Shown: positions 5,587-5,807 of the stretch, piece after piece
Layout: each line of letters opens with the position of its first letter
How positions within the stretch are numbered: position 1 is the first letter of the stretch
Source: Methanosuratincolales archaeon
GTDB lineage: Archaea > Thermoproteota > Methanomethylicia > Methanomethylicales > Methanomethylicaceae
Length of the DNA: 5,807 bases
NCBI GenBank assembly: GCA_937930465.1
Contig: CALGKV010000055.1
Location: 1-5,807 of the forward strand
Direction: 5' to 3'
Program-made: the position numbers and the translations under genes
The notes under the pieces: model-generated
The model's input: only the letters and a program-made list of their open reading frames with translations
Databases searched by the model: none
Told to the model about the DNA's origin: nothing

Positions 5587-5807
5587 ATGTCTACAGAGAT
5601 TAAGATCCTCAAACAGGTGCTGTCGAAATACAGCAAGCCGATGACTTTGACCTACCCGTCTGCGGTCTCCCCTGAAAGGAGGTACAGCCAGATACCCGAG
5701 GGGCTCAGGGGGATACCCGAGCGAGACAAGGACAAGTGCATCGGCTGCAGGGCGTGCTACTTCGTCTGCTCCGGAAGGGCCACCAGCATATACGACAATG
5801 ATGCGAA
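5587..5807 (+). CDS. NuoI/HyfH-like ferredoxin subunit of group 4 hydrogenase, 3' partial
   Basis: The first 73 codons are present and the frame runs off the window. The N-terminus has the family pattern: a short helix (ILKQVLSKY), the TLTYP strand (20-24), then GLRG (39-42) and a cluster motif C51xxC54xxC57xxxC61. NuoI, HyfH, EchF and FpoI proteins carry two such [4Fe-4S] motifs and pass electrons between the ferredoxin side and the NuoB-type small subunit. The second motif would lie beyond the window end. Its place right after the NuoH-like gene is the usual order in these operons. Oddity: the last cysteine is followed by SGRA instead of the usual Pro-containing CPxxA, which may alter cluster surroundings. 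Only one of the two motifs is visible, so the assignment rests on the N-terminal pattern and gene order. Confidence 0.9.
   Translation, partial: MSTEIKILKQVLSKYSKPMTLTYPSAVSPERRYSQIPEGLRGIPERDKDKCIGCRACYFVCSGRATSIYDNDA

Noticed and set aside
5379..5644. Overlapping shadow frames on both strands around the NuoH/NuoI junction
   Set aside because: They cross a conserved gene end and lack motifs. The NuoH-like and NuoI-like frames explain this stretch.
5691..5721. Ten-base direct repeat GATACCCGAG at 5691-5700 and 5712-5721
   Set aside because: It encodes the two IPE triplets of IPEGLRGIPE within the NuoI-like protein. Two short copies in coding sequence are not evidence of a functional repeat.

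Overview
This window is the inside of one long, tightly packed plus-strand operon for a membrane-bound, group 4 (energy-converting) [NiFe] hydrogenase-like complex. Everything is protein-coding: adjacent genes overlap by a few bases or are at most 11 bases apart, so there is no room for internal promoters or terminators. I see no RNA genes, mobile elements or CRISPR arrays. Frequent AGG/AGA arginine and ATA isoleucine codons, GGAGG/AGGTG ribosome binding sites, a TTG start and the HdrB-type gene all suggest an uncultured anaerobic archaeon. A TACK-group lineage such as Bathyarchaeia or Methanomethylicia would fit, but the lineage is a guess from sequence style alone.

Layout: (1) 1-1116, the 3' part of an antiporter-like proton/sodium channel subunit (NuoL/M/N, MrpD, HyfB family), cut by the window start. 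(2) 1116-1643, a four-cluster ferredoxin of the HycB/HyfA/CooF type with 16 cluster cysteines. (3) 1643-1996, a small charged protein of 117 residues that I do not recognise. (4) 2008-2907, an HdrB-like protein with two complete CCG cysteine motifs. (5) 2908-4617, a fused NuoC-NuoD/HycE-type hydrogenase large subunit that keeps all four nickel-binding cysteines. (6) 4611-5585, the NuoH/HyfC-type membrane anchor. (7) 5587 to the window end, the start of a NuoI/HyfH-type ferredoxin subunit. The hydrogenase small subunit (NuoB type) and the rest of the channel subunits are not in the window and are probably just outside it.

How they may work together: items 1, 5, 6 and 7 are standard parts of a group 4 hydrogenase, which normally couples ferredoxin oxidation and H2 formation (or the reverse) to ion pumping. 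The unusual part is the trio in the middle, a HycB-type electron-wire protein, an unknown small protein and an HdrB catalytic subunit, with no HdrA and no HdrC in view. The most economical inference is a membrane complex that joins an ion-pumping hydrogenase to disulfide (perhaps heterodisulfide) chemistry, with the four-cluster ferredoxin doing the job HdrC does in soluble Hdr. This is a hypothesis from gene order and motifs. Hydrogenase-Hdr gene associations have been discussed for uncultured archaea, so the exact novelty of this layout needs a database comparison.

Secondary oddities: the antiporter has Gln where most relatives have the TM8 lysine, and also a loop insertion. The NuoH-like subunit has an insertion in its conserved first cytoplasmic loop. 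The large subunit has HRGIMK for HRGIEK and DQC for DPC.
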